Shown piece after piece: positions 16,839-27,973 of a stretch of 64,000 nucleotides of DNA. A model generated the notes under the pieces. It saw nothing but the letters and a program-made list of their open reading frames with translations, had not been told where the DNA came from and did no database searches. This DNA comes from Phaeotremella fagi (lineage: Eukaryota > Basidiomycota > Tremellomycetes > Tremellales > Phaeotremellaceae). Position numbers and translations under genes: made by a program. The stretch's first letter is position 1, and each line of letters begins with the position of its first letter. The stretch spans positions 1,178,001 to 1,242,000 of the forward strand of contig BCHU01000004.1 in assembly GCA_001599715.1 (NCBI GenBank), given 5' to 3'.

Positions 16839-17354
16839 TGGTGAAGGTTGCGGTTGTGGTTGTTTCATTATATTCTAGGGTTCAATGTTCTTTGGAAAAT
16901 GCATTCATCATTGTCATTGTTTCCGACTTGACGGTGACAGAACACCCTTAGCCATAACGAAATTTTTGGTGCTCGTCTAATTCGAGGAAACTAAATTTCG
17001 GCTTTCTGAGTAATAAACTGTATACAACTGCATCTATCTACCGAAACCATCTAAAATCACAGCAATATATTGTAATCATTCAGCTCCCTCTTGTTCCAAG
17101 ATCGCTCGAAATCATCCTCAATCGTATCCATCAGGATTCTTCTACCACTCACTTTTTTTTTTTTTTTTCCGTTTGTGCAAGCTGCTGCACCTGGAAGTGT
17201 GGCGTTTGAGTTTTCAGCAGCTTCATAGATAACGATTACTGTAACGTTGGAGCTTCCTGTTCGCGAAAATTGCAATACCAAGTTAATCGCCTGGGTAAAC
17301 TGTATACATACGTGCACTACGTTATTTGCTATATCTAGAATTACACCTATGTCC
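16839..17354. other. Intergenic, convergent
   Basis: About 500 bases between the 3' ends of CHD1 and the beta-lactamase-like gene. It holds the T16 run at 17153-17168. A minus-strand open frame across 17057-17317 translates that run as lysines and is probably 3' UTR. Confidence 0.4.
17153..17168. repeat. Homopolymer T16
   Basis: Sixteen consecutive T on the plus strand (A on the transcript of the minus-strand gene just upstream). It lies past the stop of the beta-lactamase-like gene, in its presumed 3' UTR. Confidence 0.9.
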
Positions 17355-19295
17355 CTAATTCTCCTTCTTGAAGATCACTTCAGCAGCTTCCCTCCCATCC
17401 TTAACCAAATCTTTCTCTCCAACATCAACCCCAACACCCCAAGCACCATCCGCCGCCCCCCAAATCCCCTGAATCCAAATTTCATCCTCAGTAATAACAG
17501 CATAAGGTACCTTCCAAACCTCCAACCGAGTGACCTTGGGATCAGTACTAGTCCAAGATAGCTGGACATTGAATCCTTGACCGTCGTGATGACTGAAACT
17601 GATATGCGAGGTTAGGATTCTTGGATATTCTGATATGAATGTTTTCGGTGATTTCTCTGTTATTTCAAATGGATGGGTGTTGGTTTCGTTTGATGGTGAG
17701 AGAGTTAGGGTTCCGTATGCTGGATTCGTGTATTTTCCTGCTATTTGGGAGAATCCTTGTTTTGGGGGTTTGGGGTTTTCAGGAATTGGTTTGGGTTTGG
17801 GTAGTTTCTCGTCACCTTCTACACCTTTTTTGATCAATCTGGACCAAAAGTACGCACATCAATCGCTGAAACGGTACAATAGTAAATCTGTCCACCCACC
17901 TAGTAGCCCAATCGATAGGTTCCAAACCCAGCAATTCATCAAGAATCCGATAAACAACCGTATCCCTAAAACTACCAGCTAATTCATTATCGTTAACAGC
18001 CATAAAGATTCCTATACCTTTCGAAGGGATTCTGAGTACTTGAGAACAAACTCCTGTGAAATCACCACCGTGATTGATGATATCACATCCTCGATATGTA
18101 AATCGCATTAATCCAAGTGCGTAGGTCTTGATACTGAGCTCTGGTTCTTCTGGAGTGAAGGTCACTGGAACTCTAGCTTTTTGGACTTCTTCAAGTACGG
18201 CTTCTGGAATGATTTGATCTCCTGATGGAGATTTTCCTTTGTTCAGTAAACATTTAATCCAGGTTGTCTAGATGCTTTCGTGAACTGGTGCTTTTCCAAT
18301 AAACGATTCCACTCACCATATCCTTTGATGTACTCAACAAACCTCCAGCACCGGCCAAAGTCTGAGTGGCATAGGAGAACTGACCGATACAACGTTGTTT
18401 CCCCAACCATTGTTTATCACTACTAGGCTCCCCATTAGGATCCAAAGCTTTGGACCAATCCAAACCAACCCGATCAAATCCGTTAGCCAATCTACCAGTC
18501 TTTTCAGCGGATTTGGAATCATAGGTCGTATCAGACATTCCCAACGGTTTGAAGAGTCGCTCATGTTGGAATTTCTCGTAGGAGGTTTCATAGAGATATT
18601 CAGGAAGTACTGAGGCCGTTATGAACGCTGTGTTTATGTATTGGAATAGACCTCCTCGGAATTCTGTTGAGGGTTTCAGATGTTTCAGGAGAGGGATGTG
18701 TTGTTTTGCTGATATGTTTTGACTGGATATGATAGTTAGTACAAGTTTTCTGGTTTGTTGGGAATTAGGTTGTCACTTACTTGAGAATGAAATCGTGACG
18801 TGGTAAGCCAGTTTGATGACCTGGAATCGAAATTTAGAATTATGATTGAAATCATTTAGACAACTTACTGAGTAGATCCACGAAAGTGGTTCCATTACTT
18901 GCAGTCTCATCCATTAACACGAAATCAGGATAAACATCTTTGACTTTCGTTCTCCAAGTAACTTTAGGTGAGCTGGGTTGTTTCTTCTTTTCATCATCGA
19001 TAACGAGACCTGTCGCAATGGCAGTAATGGATTTTGTGTTTGAAGCTATACAAAAGATCGTCTAAAGTATGTCAATCAGTTTTGTACGCCTAACATTGTA
19101 GCAATGCCGAACATTTTCATCGACCGGGTCTCGATTAGAATTTCTGATTCCACCAGATAATTGTTGTTCTTGCCATTCATCGGTTTCTTTCTCTCGCTTC
19201 ACAACCGAAATAGTATAACCGGCGATATCCCATTTTTGGGCGAGATCTTTGATATAATCTGATACTTTCTCAGGAATGAGTTGTGTCGTGATCAT
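17355..19295 (-). CDS. Serine beta-lactamase-fold hydrolase (class C / LACTB-like)
   Basis: Predicted serine hydrolase or peptidase of the beta-lactamase/penicillin-binding-protein fold. In fungi such proteins act on esters, amides or peptides; the substrate is unknown. About seven exons. All three active-site motifs are visible: S-x-x-K as ASNTKSITAIA (first part, near 19045), Y-x-N as FQYINTAF (near 18640), and the HGG version of the K-T-G motif as NHGGDFTG (near 18080). Also seen are HQTGLPRHDF and GMSDTTYDSKS, typical of the family. The C-terminal 140 residues, starting IAGKYTNPAYGTLTL, look like the beta-barrel extension that follows this fold in related proteins. No signal peptide is visible at the start MITTQLIPEKV, so a cytosolic place is likely. 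Confidence 0.85.
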
Positions 19296-20029
19296 TTTCA
19301 GTAGTTGATTTTCAAGATACTCTTCATATTGATTTCTTCGAACGTATTTATAGAATTGTGGTCAAGTACGTATCGATTCATCATCTAGCACATGACTCGA
19401 AAGCTCCACAGACATAATCCGGTGCCTCCGACAACAAGGTGATTTTCTCGGTACGACTTTCACGAGTGACTTGTTTTAGACATCTCGAGGAATGCTTCGC
19501 TTTCTTCTGGTGCTGTGATTGGCCCCACCGTTGTTTCCACGATAATATTCTCCTATGCTATGACTACCACTCGGTCCCGAAAAAATTCGATGACGAATAT
19601 CATCAAGAACGTTCAACTTTTATCCACGTTTCATTGAGAGAGTCATTATCCTTTTCACTCCAACCCGTTTAGTGGATCGATGGAGAATCAGATTTGGGTC
19701 TACTTAGCTATCTCTGTCCATGCAGATGGCATAACTGCTCAATCACTCATACATCTATTGTAAGTTCGCGAAGCAATCAGTACCAGGATTTGCCACGAGT
19801 TATTTTCCGGTGCCTATGTTTGTCTTGGCTTTTACCTTAAGTTACCCTTCATACCCTTCGTATCCTAAACCTGACAGGTCAACAAATAACATCAACGACG
19901 ACGACGATCGCGACGACAACGACAACGGTAACATCAACGACATTCAACACGACGACGATGACCCAAAAATAATGTGATACTAAAAATAGACATAGGAAAA
20001 GATCAGATACGACCTCGAATTCTCTTCCA
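19296..20029. other. Divergent promoter region
   Basis: About 730 bases between the starts of the beta-lactamase-like gene (minus) and the GT32 gene (plus). It carries the ACG-rich repeat at 19891-19962 close to the GT32 start. A plus-strand open frame at 19439-19672 has no support. Confidence 0.4.
19891..19962. repeat. ACG/AAC-type imperfect microsatellite
   Basis: Repeated ACG, AAC and GAC triplets such as ACGACGACGACG and ACGACAACGACAACG, continuing imperfectly to CACGACGACGATGAC. It lies 70-140 bases before the start codon of the GT32 gene, within its probable 5' UTR or core promoter. Confidence 0.75.
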
Positions 20030-21909
20030 ATGCTACGGAATCTCATCCCTCGAAGGATAAGGATACGACCTTCCTTCCCAGCCAAAGTCTTACTCGTAGT
20101 CATAGCTCTAGTCTTATTCGTCTCATTCCCACAAAATCATCATAGACCTAGCGCGAACCTCGATCCAAATTCTCAATTAGACGTTATACCACCTAAAGCG
20201 GTTATCGAAACTTATGATCAAATTCGACAAGATGAATTGACCAGGAAGAGATTCAATTCGACTTCAACAGCTAAATCTATTCGGGCTCCTATACATCTAC
20301 CAGCTGGTGGAGATACTTTTGATCCATCTACTGAAATCTATTTGAATCGATTGAAGGAATTCGTTAAATCCCATTTTCAAAGATCACCTTCAAACGTTAA
20401 AATCGGGATTCAATCTTCATTGGATAATATCGAACATAGAATTCCACCTAACAACAATCAAGATTTCCCTAAAAACATTTGGTCATCTAATAAAGAAAGT
20501 TCGAAAGGTATCGCACCGATATTTCAGTTATGGTCAAACCTACTTCCTTTACCTTTATCGCCAAGTTTATTGAAACCTTTAACTAAATTTGGTGATTTAG
20601 GTACAGCAGTTCAACCAGCTCAAGAAGGTTCGGATTGGTCGATGGAGATCGCTGACGATAATGCTATCGATAAATTCATGTCTACTTGGACGGGTGAGAA
20701 GTTGAATGTTGGTTCGCATGGGGATGGAGCTTGGGGGAAGATTTGGGGTAGATTGGTGTTTGGCGTTCTAAGAGCTGATGTGTATCGATATATGGCTATG
20801 TTGACTTCAGGTGGTGTTTATGCTGATTCCGATACGGCGGTAAGTTCATCGCTATTAGTAGTGTTGAAGGGAACTAAATACAGTCCTAGCCAATTACACA
20901 TCCTTACTTATGGGGATTAGAAGCAGAATCATTACTACATCCCGATCTACAGATTCTTCTACCTCATCTAAAAAAACGTTTCAAACATACCTCCGACCGA
21001 CTGAATCCACGAGAAATACCAGAAGAAGCTAGTGAATACACACCACCAAACGCCATACATCGTCGTGGACCTATCCCTCTATATCCATCGTCTTCTCCTA
21101 GTTCGATCATCAATCGGGAAGTATCAATGGTGATAGCCGTCGAATGGGATAGTGCTATTGCGTGGGATCTGAGACGGATCAATTTATGGAGTCCTTTCAG
21201 GTTTAGACGGTCTTGGAGAGATAGTGGGGCAGGAAGGAGTTTACAGATCGCACAATATGTTATGCTGGTGGGTTCTATAGTGTTTTGAGGTGGTGAATGA
21301 AGGGTGACCTCTCTTTTAGGCAAAACCCTTCCATCCGATTTTGTTGGACACCCTTGCTACAATTGTGGAACTTGTTCAGTTCTCAGATATGAGTCTTGGA
21401 GCTGTGAGTGGTTTTCGGATAGGGTATATACTGAATGTTAGATTGATCTTACTGGTCCTGGTCCATTGTAAGTTATTGCATAATGATCAGCGACAATCAA
21501 CTGACAAACCGCAGTACCGATGCCGTATTCCGATACCTACTCGTTCAATACGGTGTAACCCCTAATGAGATCCGTAACATCAGAGGTCCTATACAAATCG
21601 GTGATATCATGTGAGTAAATCCCCGTGAACAGCTCTAACATCAAGTATTTTACAAGAGGAGGCGTTTTTATCACCAGAATCATCAATTCATCATCTAGTT
21701 TCACATGTCAAATCTGCTTTACAATCATCTGTACAAGCTGCTGTTGGGAAAATGAACCCTTGGCTATGGGGACGGGGATATGAGAGTTGGAGAAGTGGTG
21801 GGGTTAGAGTTGTTTATCATGCTTTGGCGGGATCTGTGAGTAGATTGCTGGGGTCTGATGATTCTTACTGATACGATTGATTTAGTGGAAGGGACAAGGA
21901 TGGAATTGA
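20030..21909 (+). CDS. GT32 family glycosyltransferase, Och1-type alpha-1,6-mannosyltransferase-like
   Basis: Type II Golgi enzyme expected to add mannose from GDP-mannose to N-glycan cores or related glycans. Exon 1 (20030-20839) gives a basic N tip, a signal anchor (VLLVVIALVLFV, about residues 22-36), a stem, then NIEHRIPPNNNQDFPKNIW. That is followed by the catalytic DxD segment RADVYRYMAMLTSGGVYADS and DTA. An intron follows the DxD (GTAAGT to AGTCCTAG) and the next exon begins PITHPYLWGLEAE. Later motifs are VIAVEWDS and LTGPGP with DAVFRYLLVQYGV. The final short exon ends WKGQGWN, stop 21907-21909. Och1 and Hoc1-like branches cannot be told apart by eye. No defect seen. Confidence 0.85.
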
Positions 21910-22243
21910 GATTATAGAATGTAACATTAGTGTATTGGGCGATTGGGTGTTTATCTCTATCTCTGGCTTACCTTTTTCATATATACCCATATGCATTGAA
22001 CTGGACATCAGTTTCAGAATAGCGCGTGAAGATCGGGACAGCTTATCGCCGACAGATGTGCCACATAACCTATGGCTTCGAAGAGTAAGCCCTGTATCTC
22101 TCAAAACGCCGTAACACCGAGATGGAGGTGTGATGTTAAAATGTTAATGGTGCATGTAACATTTCTTTCCTTCAGCAACAGCCGTGAGTATCAAATACAC
22201 CATATAACATATCAACCACCAATCTAATCAAACCAACAGAAAA
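21910..22243. other. Intergenic, upstream of RPS7
   Basis: About 330 bases between the 3' end of the GT32 gene and RPS7. Presumably the RPS7 promoter and 5' UTR. No recognised ribosomal-protein promoter element was identified with certainty. Confidence 0.4.
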
Positions 22244-23205
22244 ATGTCATTCACCTCAAAAATCCTAAGAACGGCCAACGCCCCAAACTCACCACCAACT
22301 GAGATCGAGCAACAAATCGCTCAAGCTCTTTTGGATCTTGAATCCAACGTTCCAGAACTTAAATCTGAACTTCGTCAACTCCAAATTTCAGCCGCTAAAG
22401 AGGTTGATGTTAAAGGTGGAAAGAAGGCTGTTGTCGTTTTCGTTCCCGTTCCTCAAGTTAAGGCTTTCCACAAGGTCCAACAACGGTAAGTTTATATTAT
22501 TGGTACTTTAGATGGATTGGATTGGAAGGGGAATCAACCGTTATAACGAGCGGTACATTGGTAGACGGAGGTTCTTTTCAGGACCACCTCCCTTTGTATC
22601 GTTTGTTGGTTGATTCCCCTTACCAAGGAGATATCGGAGGAGAATCATCAGCAAAATCAATATATATAGAAATGGTTATACTGACCCAGAATTTCTTCTT
22701 TCCCTCTCAAACCCACAGTCTCACCCGTGAACTCGAGAAAAAACTTTCAGACAAATACATCGTTTTCCTTTCCCAAAGACGTGTTCTCCCCAAACCATCC
22801 AAAAACTCCCACGCTTCATCCGGTCAAAAACGTCCACGATCCCGTACCCTCACCGCCGTTCACGAGAAAATCCTCGAAGAACTCGTTTACCCATCAGAGA
22901 TCGTTGGTAAGAGAACAAGAATCGCTCAAGATGGTAGCAAATTGATCAGAGTGTATGTTTATCTTCCTTCATCATTTGTGTTGGTGAGATTAGGGCGCGA
23001 TGCTGATGTTTTTTTTTTTCTCAGCTTCCTCGACTCCAAAGACGCCAACCTCCTTGAATACAAGCTTGACACCTTCTCATCCGTCTACCGTAACCTTGCC
23101 GGTAAAGATGTTCACTTCGAGTGAGTCTTCATTTTTTACTAGATGATATTTGTCTGCGTGTGCTAACTCTTATATCTCAGGTTCCCAGTCGTTTCTGCCG
23201 AATAG
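22244..23205 (+). CDS. RPS7: 40S ribosomal protein eS7
   Basis: Structural protein of the small ribosomal subunit. Exons: 22244-22485, 22719-22952, 23025-23120 and 23181-23205. The translation shows the family hallmarks: ALLDLESNVPELKSELRQL, KKAVVVFVPVPQVKAFHKVQ, LTRELEKKLSDKYIVFLSQR, RSRTLTAVHEKILEELVYPS, KLIRVFLDSKDANLLEYKLD and the end VHFEFPVVSAE. Length is about 198 residues, normal for eS7. Codon use is strongly biased toward C-ending codons (GCC, CGT, AAG), as expected for a highly expressed gene. Intron 1 is 233 nt, four times the local norm, and contains a long stem-loop listed separately. Confidence 0.96.
22526..22621 (+). other. Long stem-loop inside RPS7 intron 1
   Basis: The outer arms 22526-22539 and 22608-22621 are perfect 14-base reverse complements (AAGGGGAATCAACC / GGTTGATTCCCCTT). 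Inside, AACGA-GCGG-TACA (22545-22557) pairs with TGTATCGTT (22595-22603), leaving only GCGG bulged, and GGAGGT (22567-22572) pairs with ACCTCC (22586-22591). The result is a 96-nt, nearly continuous hairpin in an intron of a ribosomal protein gene. I could not find box C/D, or a clear box H and ACA tail, so a snoRNA is possible but unproven. Confidence 0.75.
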
Positions 23206-23455
23206 ATTCTTTAACGCAGTTTTCGGAGGGTTTTGAGATGCATAACGCTGTATATCTATTGATTGTGATCGTTGTCGCCGTCGCCTTTGTGGTCGTTTGA
23301 ATCATCCTTTCATCATTTGAAACCTAGCATTTCTAACTATCCTTTATGACCTGTTGAGCGTGTCTCATATTAGATATCGTTAAAACGCTACTGATCACAT
23401 TTCGTTTTCAAGAGTCGTATCTCCCTACTAACTATCAATATTCCTAATTAACAAG

Positions 23456-24714
23456 ATGTCCGAACCCAAGAAAGAAGAGAAACAAGCTTTCCAATTCGGT
23501 CCGTTCGAACAAGCAATAGCGATGTTACTGATCATGGGAGTTGGTAAGTATACTGACCCCAAGCTGAAACAAAACAACTAAATTGAGTTTTATAGCCATG
23601 AACTCATCAGTGTCCTTCAATCCGTTTTTCCCTACTTCCGTTTTCCCAGGTGAACCTGGAAGTATCGGTGGTATCCCACTATTCTCACCTCCACTTATTG
23701 CTCTGGTTTTTATAGCTTATCTAGGATATCAGTTATTGGGTCGTCAAGCTGCCGCCCGAGATCGAGCAAAGAAATCATCAAAATCATCATCCAAATCATC
23801 GTCCTCTTCCTCATCATCTTCAAAATCCTCTTCTTCTTCTTCTTCTTCTTCTTCCTCCTCATCATCTTCGAAGCCCTCATCCTCATCATCCGATAAAAAA
23901 CCCCTCTCATCCTCCGACATCCGCTCCAAAGGTCTCCCCTCAAGTTCCGAGAAGAAACCAGGTGACCCCTCACCTAAACAGGTATCAGGTAAAGAAGCCG
24001 TTGATCCTCGTAACGATCCTTCTAGTTCTGGATTCAAAAAGAATTATCTCATGACGATGCAAGGACCTGGTCGACCTGCATTGGTTCCTTTTCAGGATGG
24101 GTTGAGACCACCGAAAGGGGCTCCTGAGGGGACACTGTGGTGGGATAATGTTCCTGATGGTATGTTTTTTCTATTGGATTTCTGCAAAAGGTGATGGGGT
24201 ACTGAAAATCTGAGGTAGATGCCAAGAATTTGATGGCTCCTCCTCTTGATCCTAAGAAGCAGAAGGAACGGACTAGGAACCCTTATGCTGTTGATATGAT
24301 TGGGAAGGAGATTGACATGCTTAAGTTGGAAAGGCAGCATAAGGAGGAGAGAGAGTGGGTCGAACGTACACAGTACAAATTACACTGAAACTGACGGTTT
24401 TGGCAGACGGTATGAAAAAGTCACCAGTCTCGTTCAATCTTTATTAGGTCTTTTGCTATGTGCGGTAGATATGCGATTAGGTGTTGGTAAGTGATGTTCC
24501 AACTTCCATGGACAATTAGATAACGTTTATAGCACTCATCGTTTTCTTCCTTTGGAAACATTTCACTACACTTCAAGCTAGGGATGAAGCTGATGAAAAG
24601 ACTTACTTGGAGAATGAGAAGAAGGAGTTGATGACTAAATTGAGTGAAGCTAAGAAAGGTGGTGCGAGTAGTAGGGACCTTGAGTCGTTACAAGCCAAGT
24701 TGAGTAGATTGTAG
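23456..24714 (+). CDS. Membrane protein with poly-serine tract and C-terminal coiled coil, unknown function
   Basis: About five exons. The start MSEPKKEEKQAFQFGPFEQ leads to hydrophobic segments (AIAMLLIMGV across the first intron and PPLIALVFIAYLGYQLLG). A long serine tract, broken by a few lysines and encoded mostly by TCA/TCC/TCT, follows (23776-23900). Then come NYLMTMQGPGRPALVPFQDG and a Trp pair in GTLWWDN, two further hydrophobic stretches (VQSLLGLLLCAVDMRL and ALIVFFLWKHF) around an intron, and a charged coiled coil (DEADEKTYLENEKKELMTKL) to the stop at 24712-24714. Two to four membrane spans seem likely. I do not recognise the family; the non-repetitive parts look constrained. Confidence 0.7.
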
Positions 24715-25011
24715 ACGGTTCCGACAGGATGTTTGAAGTAGAGAGTCTTTTGTAGAGGTATGACTGACTTGAAAAACATTAATTGTATACGTCTTTCTAT
24801 CAGAATAGATGATATCAGTGCATCTACATGTCTTGGAAAGATACAACCTGTTTTCCAAAAGTACCAAGTCGTTATCTGATAATGAATTTGCCACATTATG
24901 AAATCGGCTCGGGAAATTGAGAAATCGGGAAATGAACTTCAATTGGGACACTGAATGAGTTGCAAACAAGACATATAACAGCAAGGAGGGGTCAATACAA
25001 TTAACATCGTA

Positions 25012-26003
25012 ATGTATAAGCACCATGTCAAGGTAAACGGGAATCAAATCTACGTGGTTGAAAGTATACCGGAAGGATCTGAATCCAGTAATTGCAATAA
25101 ACAACCGACAGTGATCCTAGTTCCCGGTTTAGGTAGCACATCAACCTGTTGGTCAACCGTCCAAAGACTCCTCCCCAAACATATCCGTTCATTCACCTAC
25201 GATCGCTACGGAATTGGTAAAAGCGATCGAACGACTCTTCCGCGATCAGCCTCAAAACTAGCAGTGGAACTACACGACCTACTTATAGAATGTCAAATCC
25301 CCCAACCGTATTTATTCGTCGCCTCTTCATGGGCTGGAGTGATTTGTCGAGAATACCTGGAGATTCATGATGAACAAGTGGCGGGGTTGATCTACGTTGA
25401 CGCGAACCATGAACTATGTCATGTTGAACGTCAGGTGCCTATGGAAGCTTTTGGTAATGTCGTGAAACCTTCGGATGGTATTGATGATGGTACGGGAGTC
25501 GTTTTTGGACATCAATGTAATTCGGAGGAATGGGAGGGGGTAGTGGATGCTTGGAAGGAGGGTAGATTGGAACGTGATAATGGAACGGATCCTGTTAATG
25601 GTGAACGGGCTGAATACGTGAAGTCTCTCACAGCACTAGGTATGTGTATGTATAAACACAGAATTAATTGACTTCCAACCTCCTAGCTGAACATCGTCAA
25701 CTCGATCGACAAGCTCTTGGCAATCGCCCATTGAGTGTCATAATGGCCAACTTGACAAGAGATTTCAGTCGTATGATACAAGTAGGCATCGATGCTGGAC
25801 ACGGGTCTACAGAGGATCACGAAATCCTACGTCAATGGTGTGAAAAACTTCCAGCTGTCGAGCGTCGTTTGAATCACGATATGCTTCGATTATCTTCGGT
25901 TCATCGTTTGATCGTCACCTCGATTTCTGGACATGCTGTGTATCTTTGGGAACCGGAACTTTGTGTACAGGAGATATTGTGGTGTTTGGCACGGATTGGT
26001 TAG
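25012..26003 (+). CDS. Alpha/beta-hydrolase fold protein with modified nucleophile elbow
   Basis: Predicted hydrolase (esterase, lipase or similar) of about 310 residues with one intron (GTATGT to CTCCTAG near 25640-25685). The fold is clear: oxyanion-side motif VILVPGLGSTSTCW, FTYDRYGIGKSD, then the nucleophile region LFVASSWAGVICREYLEIH. The usual G-x-S-x-G becomes A-S-S-W-A; the serine is kept but both flanking glycines are replaced by alanine. Next is GLIYVDANHELCHVE, and near the C end the catalytic-His motif SGHAVYLWEPELCVQEI. The acid residue is not certain. No signal peptide is seen. It lies beside the orphan gene cluster 26152-28627. Substrate unknown. Confidence 0.85.
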
Positions 26004-26151
26004 GTATCTTGTTAGGACTTAATTCTGAAACGTATACTTTTAAGCCACATACAATAGCTATTGGATAGGGCACAGTGTAATCTTCTCATAGACCATACCA
26101 TAGCTTTGCTGCCTTACAGTACAAGCTCTACAAACTTCCTTTGACCTTTTG

Positions 26152-26764
26152 CTATTTCTCCTTATCCCCCGTGCCAGCTGACCAAGCTTCCAATGAATCA
26201 ATTAATATCTCCGAGTTTTCAAATGAACCCTCAAACCTATCACCTCTGTCCCTTTTATCGTTAGCAACCCGTAACCAAAGTGGTCTCCATCTCTCTATCA
26301 TCTCCTTGTCGTGGTGCCTCCTACACCAAGCCAAATGTGTCCTTTCCATCCAATCCATGGAAATCAAAATTGATTTTATCATACGCTCTCTATCCAACAT
26401 ATTCGGGTCAAACCCTTTGATCCACGTAGGAACCACTTTGGTTAGCCCAACTGTATAGTCCGCTCCCCGTTTCGAGGGCCAAACTATGATTTGATTACCT
26501 TCAAGGGAGGCCCCATCTGGATTTAAAAGGACAATCGTTGTATGGAAATAATCGGTCTCTCCAGGGGATGTATGGATTGATAATTTGATTTCTGAATGTT
26601 TGAGTTTGAACAAGGATTCACAGGTGAATGTCCTGTCCCATGAATGTTATTGTCTGTAGTCAAGATGTGTGAGAATTAATAGAAATCACGCACCAATAGA
26701 AAGTTGCTTTGTCGAGTTCCCAAACTTCCAGGGGTGTAGGTGATTTCGTGTTCTCAGTACTCAT
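26152..26764 (-). CDS. Orphan family protein, copy A of three tandem paralogues
   Basis: Two exons: the first starts at 26764-26762 with MSTENTKSPTPLEVWELDK and ends near the GTGCGT donor. Exon 2 joins in frame at TFTCESLFKLKHSEIKLSI. The protein is about 180 residues, soluble, with a beta-rich-looking N half and a helical, Trp/Arg-rich C half (MDWMERTHLAWCRRHHDKEM followed by IERWRPLW). It shares with copy C the pairs WELDK/WELEK and YWTFTC/YYFTC, and with copies B and C the C-half pattern of I..SI..(M/I)E..HL.WC...... (M/A)I..W. The exon 1 / exon 2 junction falls at a matching place in all three. No known domain recognised. Confidence 0.65.
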
Positions 26765-27020
26765 TCTAATAGATTAGAATGACTCAGGGGACTTCAAGTA
26801 AGTCGGTATTTTTGAGTTGCAGAAGGTCATGTCTAGCAGGCTTATCTTACAACCTGCTAGTTGTAAGAAGGTTGTCGCCTTCGTGGGAGACTGCGCCTTT
26901 TTGCTCATCACGACGTTGACGTTTTCAATAAAGAGGGAAGCTCAGCTTTGGGAATAAATTCATCAAAGACCCTTCCATTCATAATACAGATCTCTTTACA
27001 CAATTCTTCTCAAACTCTTA

Positions 27021-27624
27021 TCAGTCGCGGAGAGACTCAAAACATCCACGCACAAGTTCCCCCGTCCGACTCCTGGCTGATACAAAGATCTTTTTGTAAA
27101 GCTTCATCTTGCTCATCTCCAATTTTCTCTTCTCTTTTTCCCACTCCTCAATCATTTGTTCTGACAGCCTTTCTCCACACCAGCTTAGATGAACTCGCTC
27201 AATATTCTCTATTGAGGTGTTGATGGATTGTTGGAGTGTTGTTGAATCGACCCTACCAGATGGTAGTGTTGGAGCCCAACTTCTTAGTCGAGAATCGAAA
27301 CTGGTGGATGGACCCTGATATCTAGGTATTTGCCAGGATAAATGAACGTCGTCGGGGGTGGTACTTCTCATGGTGGAAGGGCAATGAGCCTCGTTGCTGG
27401 ATATATCGACTGACCGTCGGAAAAAATTGCCGGAAACAACGGTTTTGACTGATAACGTGAGACCGAAAGCTTGATTGCGAAAGTCGTTCTGACAGGAATC
27501 GCCACTATGGCTTGTCAGCTGTGTTCTCCAACAGTATACTGTATGTGACTTACTTGTGAACTTCAGATGACTGACACTGCCAGTCTCCTACCGTATCAGG
27601 GATTGAAGTATCCTCAGTGCTCAT
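27021..27624 (-). CDS. Orphan family protein, copy B of three tandem paralogues
   Basis: Exon 1 starts at 27624-27622 (MSTEDTSIPDTVGDWQ) and ends at a GTAAGT donor; a CCATAG acceptor gives an in-frame second exon beginning GDSCQNDFRNQAFGL. The protein is about 185 residues with no membrane helix. The C half has NTSIENIERVHLSWCGERLS then EQMIEEWEKEKRK, matching copy A. The shared start MSTE(N/D)T and the matching first intron mark A and B as close duplicates, while the N half has diverged a lot (many Ser/Asn/Cys). Function unknown. Confidence 0.6.
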
Positions 27625-27973
27625 GATTGACATTTTTCGGTAGATAATTGAATATCAAAAAAGGTTATGACTGTATTGAGAGAGGTTAAAAAAGGTAACT
27701 TGTCACATTTCAGCTCAATTTAAATGTCAGATGATGGCCTTCTGTCGGGGCGAGGGTGGAGTATTCAAAGGAAATGAAGAATTTTTAACGTCACACAACA
27801 TGAAAAGATTGAGTGGCGGTGCCAATTGCAGCGAAATCTGCTGCAGACAGACAAGGAGAAGGCCCATTTTATGTTCTCAATCATAACCCACTCGTGATTC
27901 ATCTTCATTGTACAGCCATACCACTCAAAACCATCATCTCTCAACGCTCCCAGGATCCGTAGCAATATATCTA
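27625..27973. other. Intergenic inside the tandem paralogue cluster
   Basis: About 350 bases between copies B and C. A minus-strand open frame over 27765-27992 overlaps the end of copy C and has no support of its own. No repeat or RNA gene seen. Confidence 0.35.

Noticed and set aside
17057..17317. 86-codon minus-strand frame crossing the T16 run
   Set aside because: Depends on reading a homopolymer as lysines, and lies directly behind the stop of the beta-lactamase-like gene, so likely 3' UTR.
23710..24037. Acidic and lysine-rich minus-strand frames
   Set aside because: Antisense of the poly-serine tract; the plus-strand frame is continuous with spliced exons on both sides.
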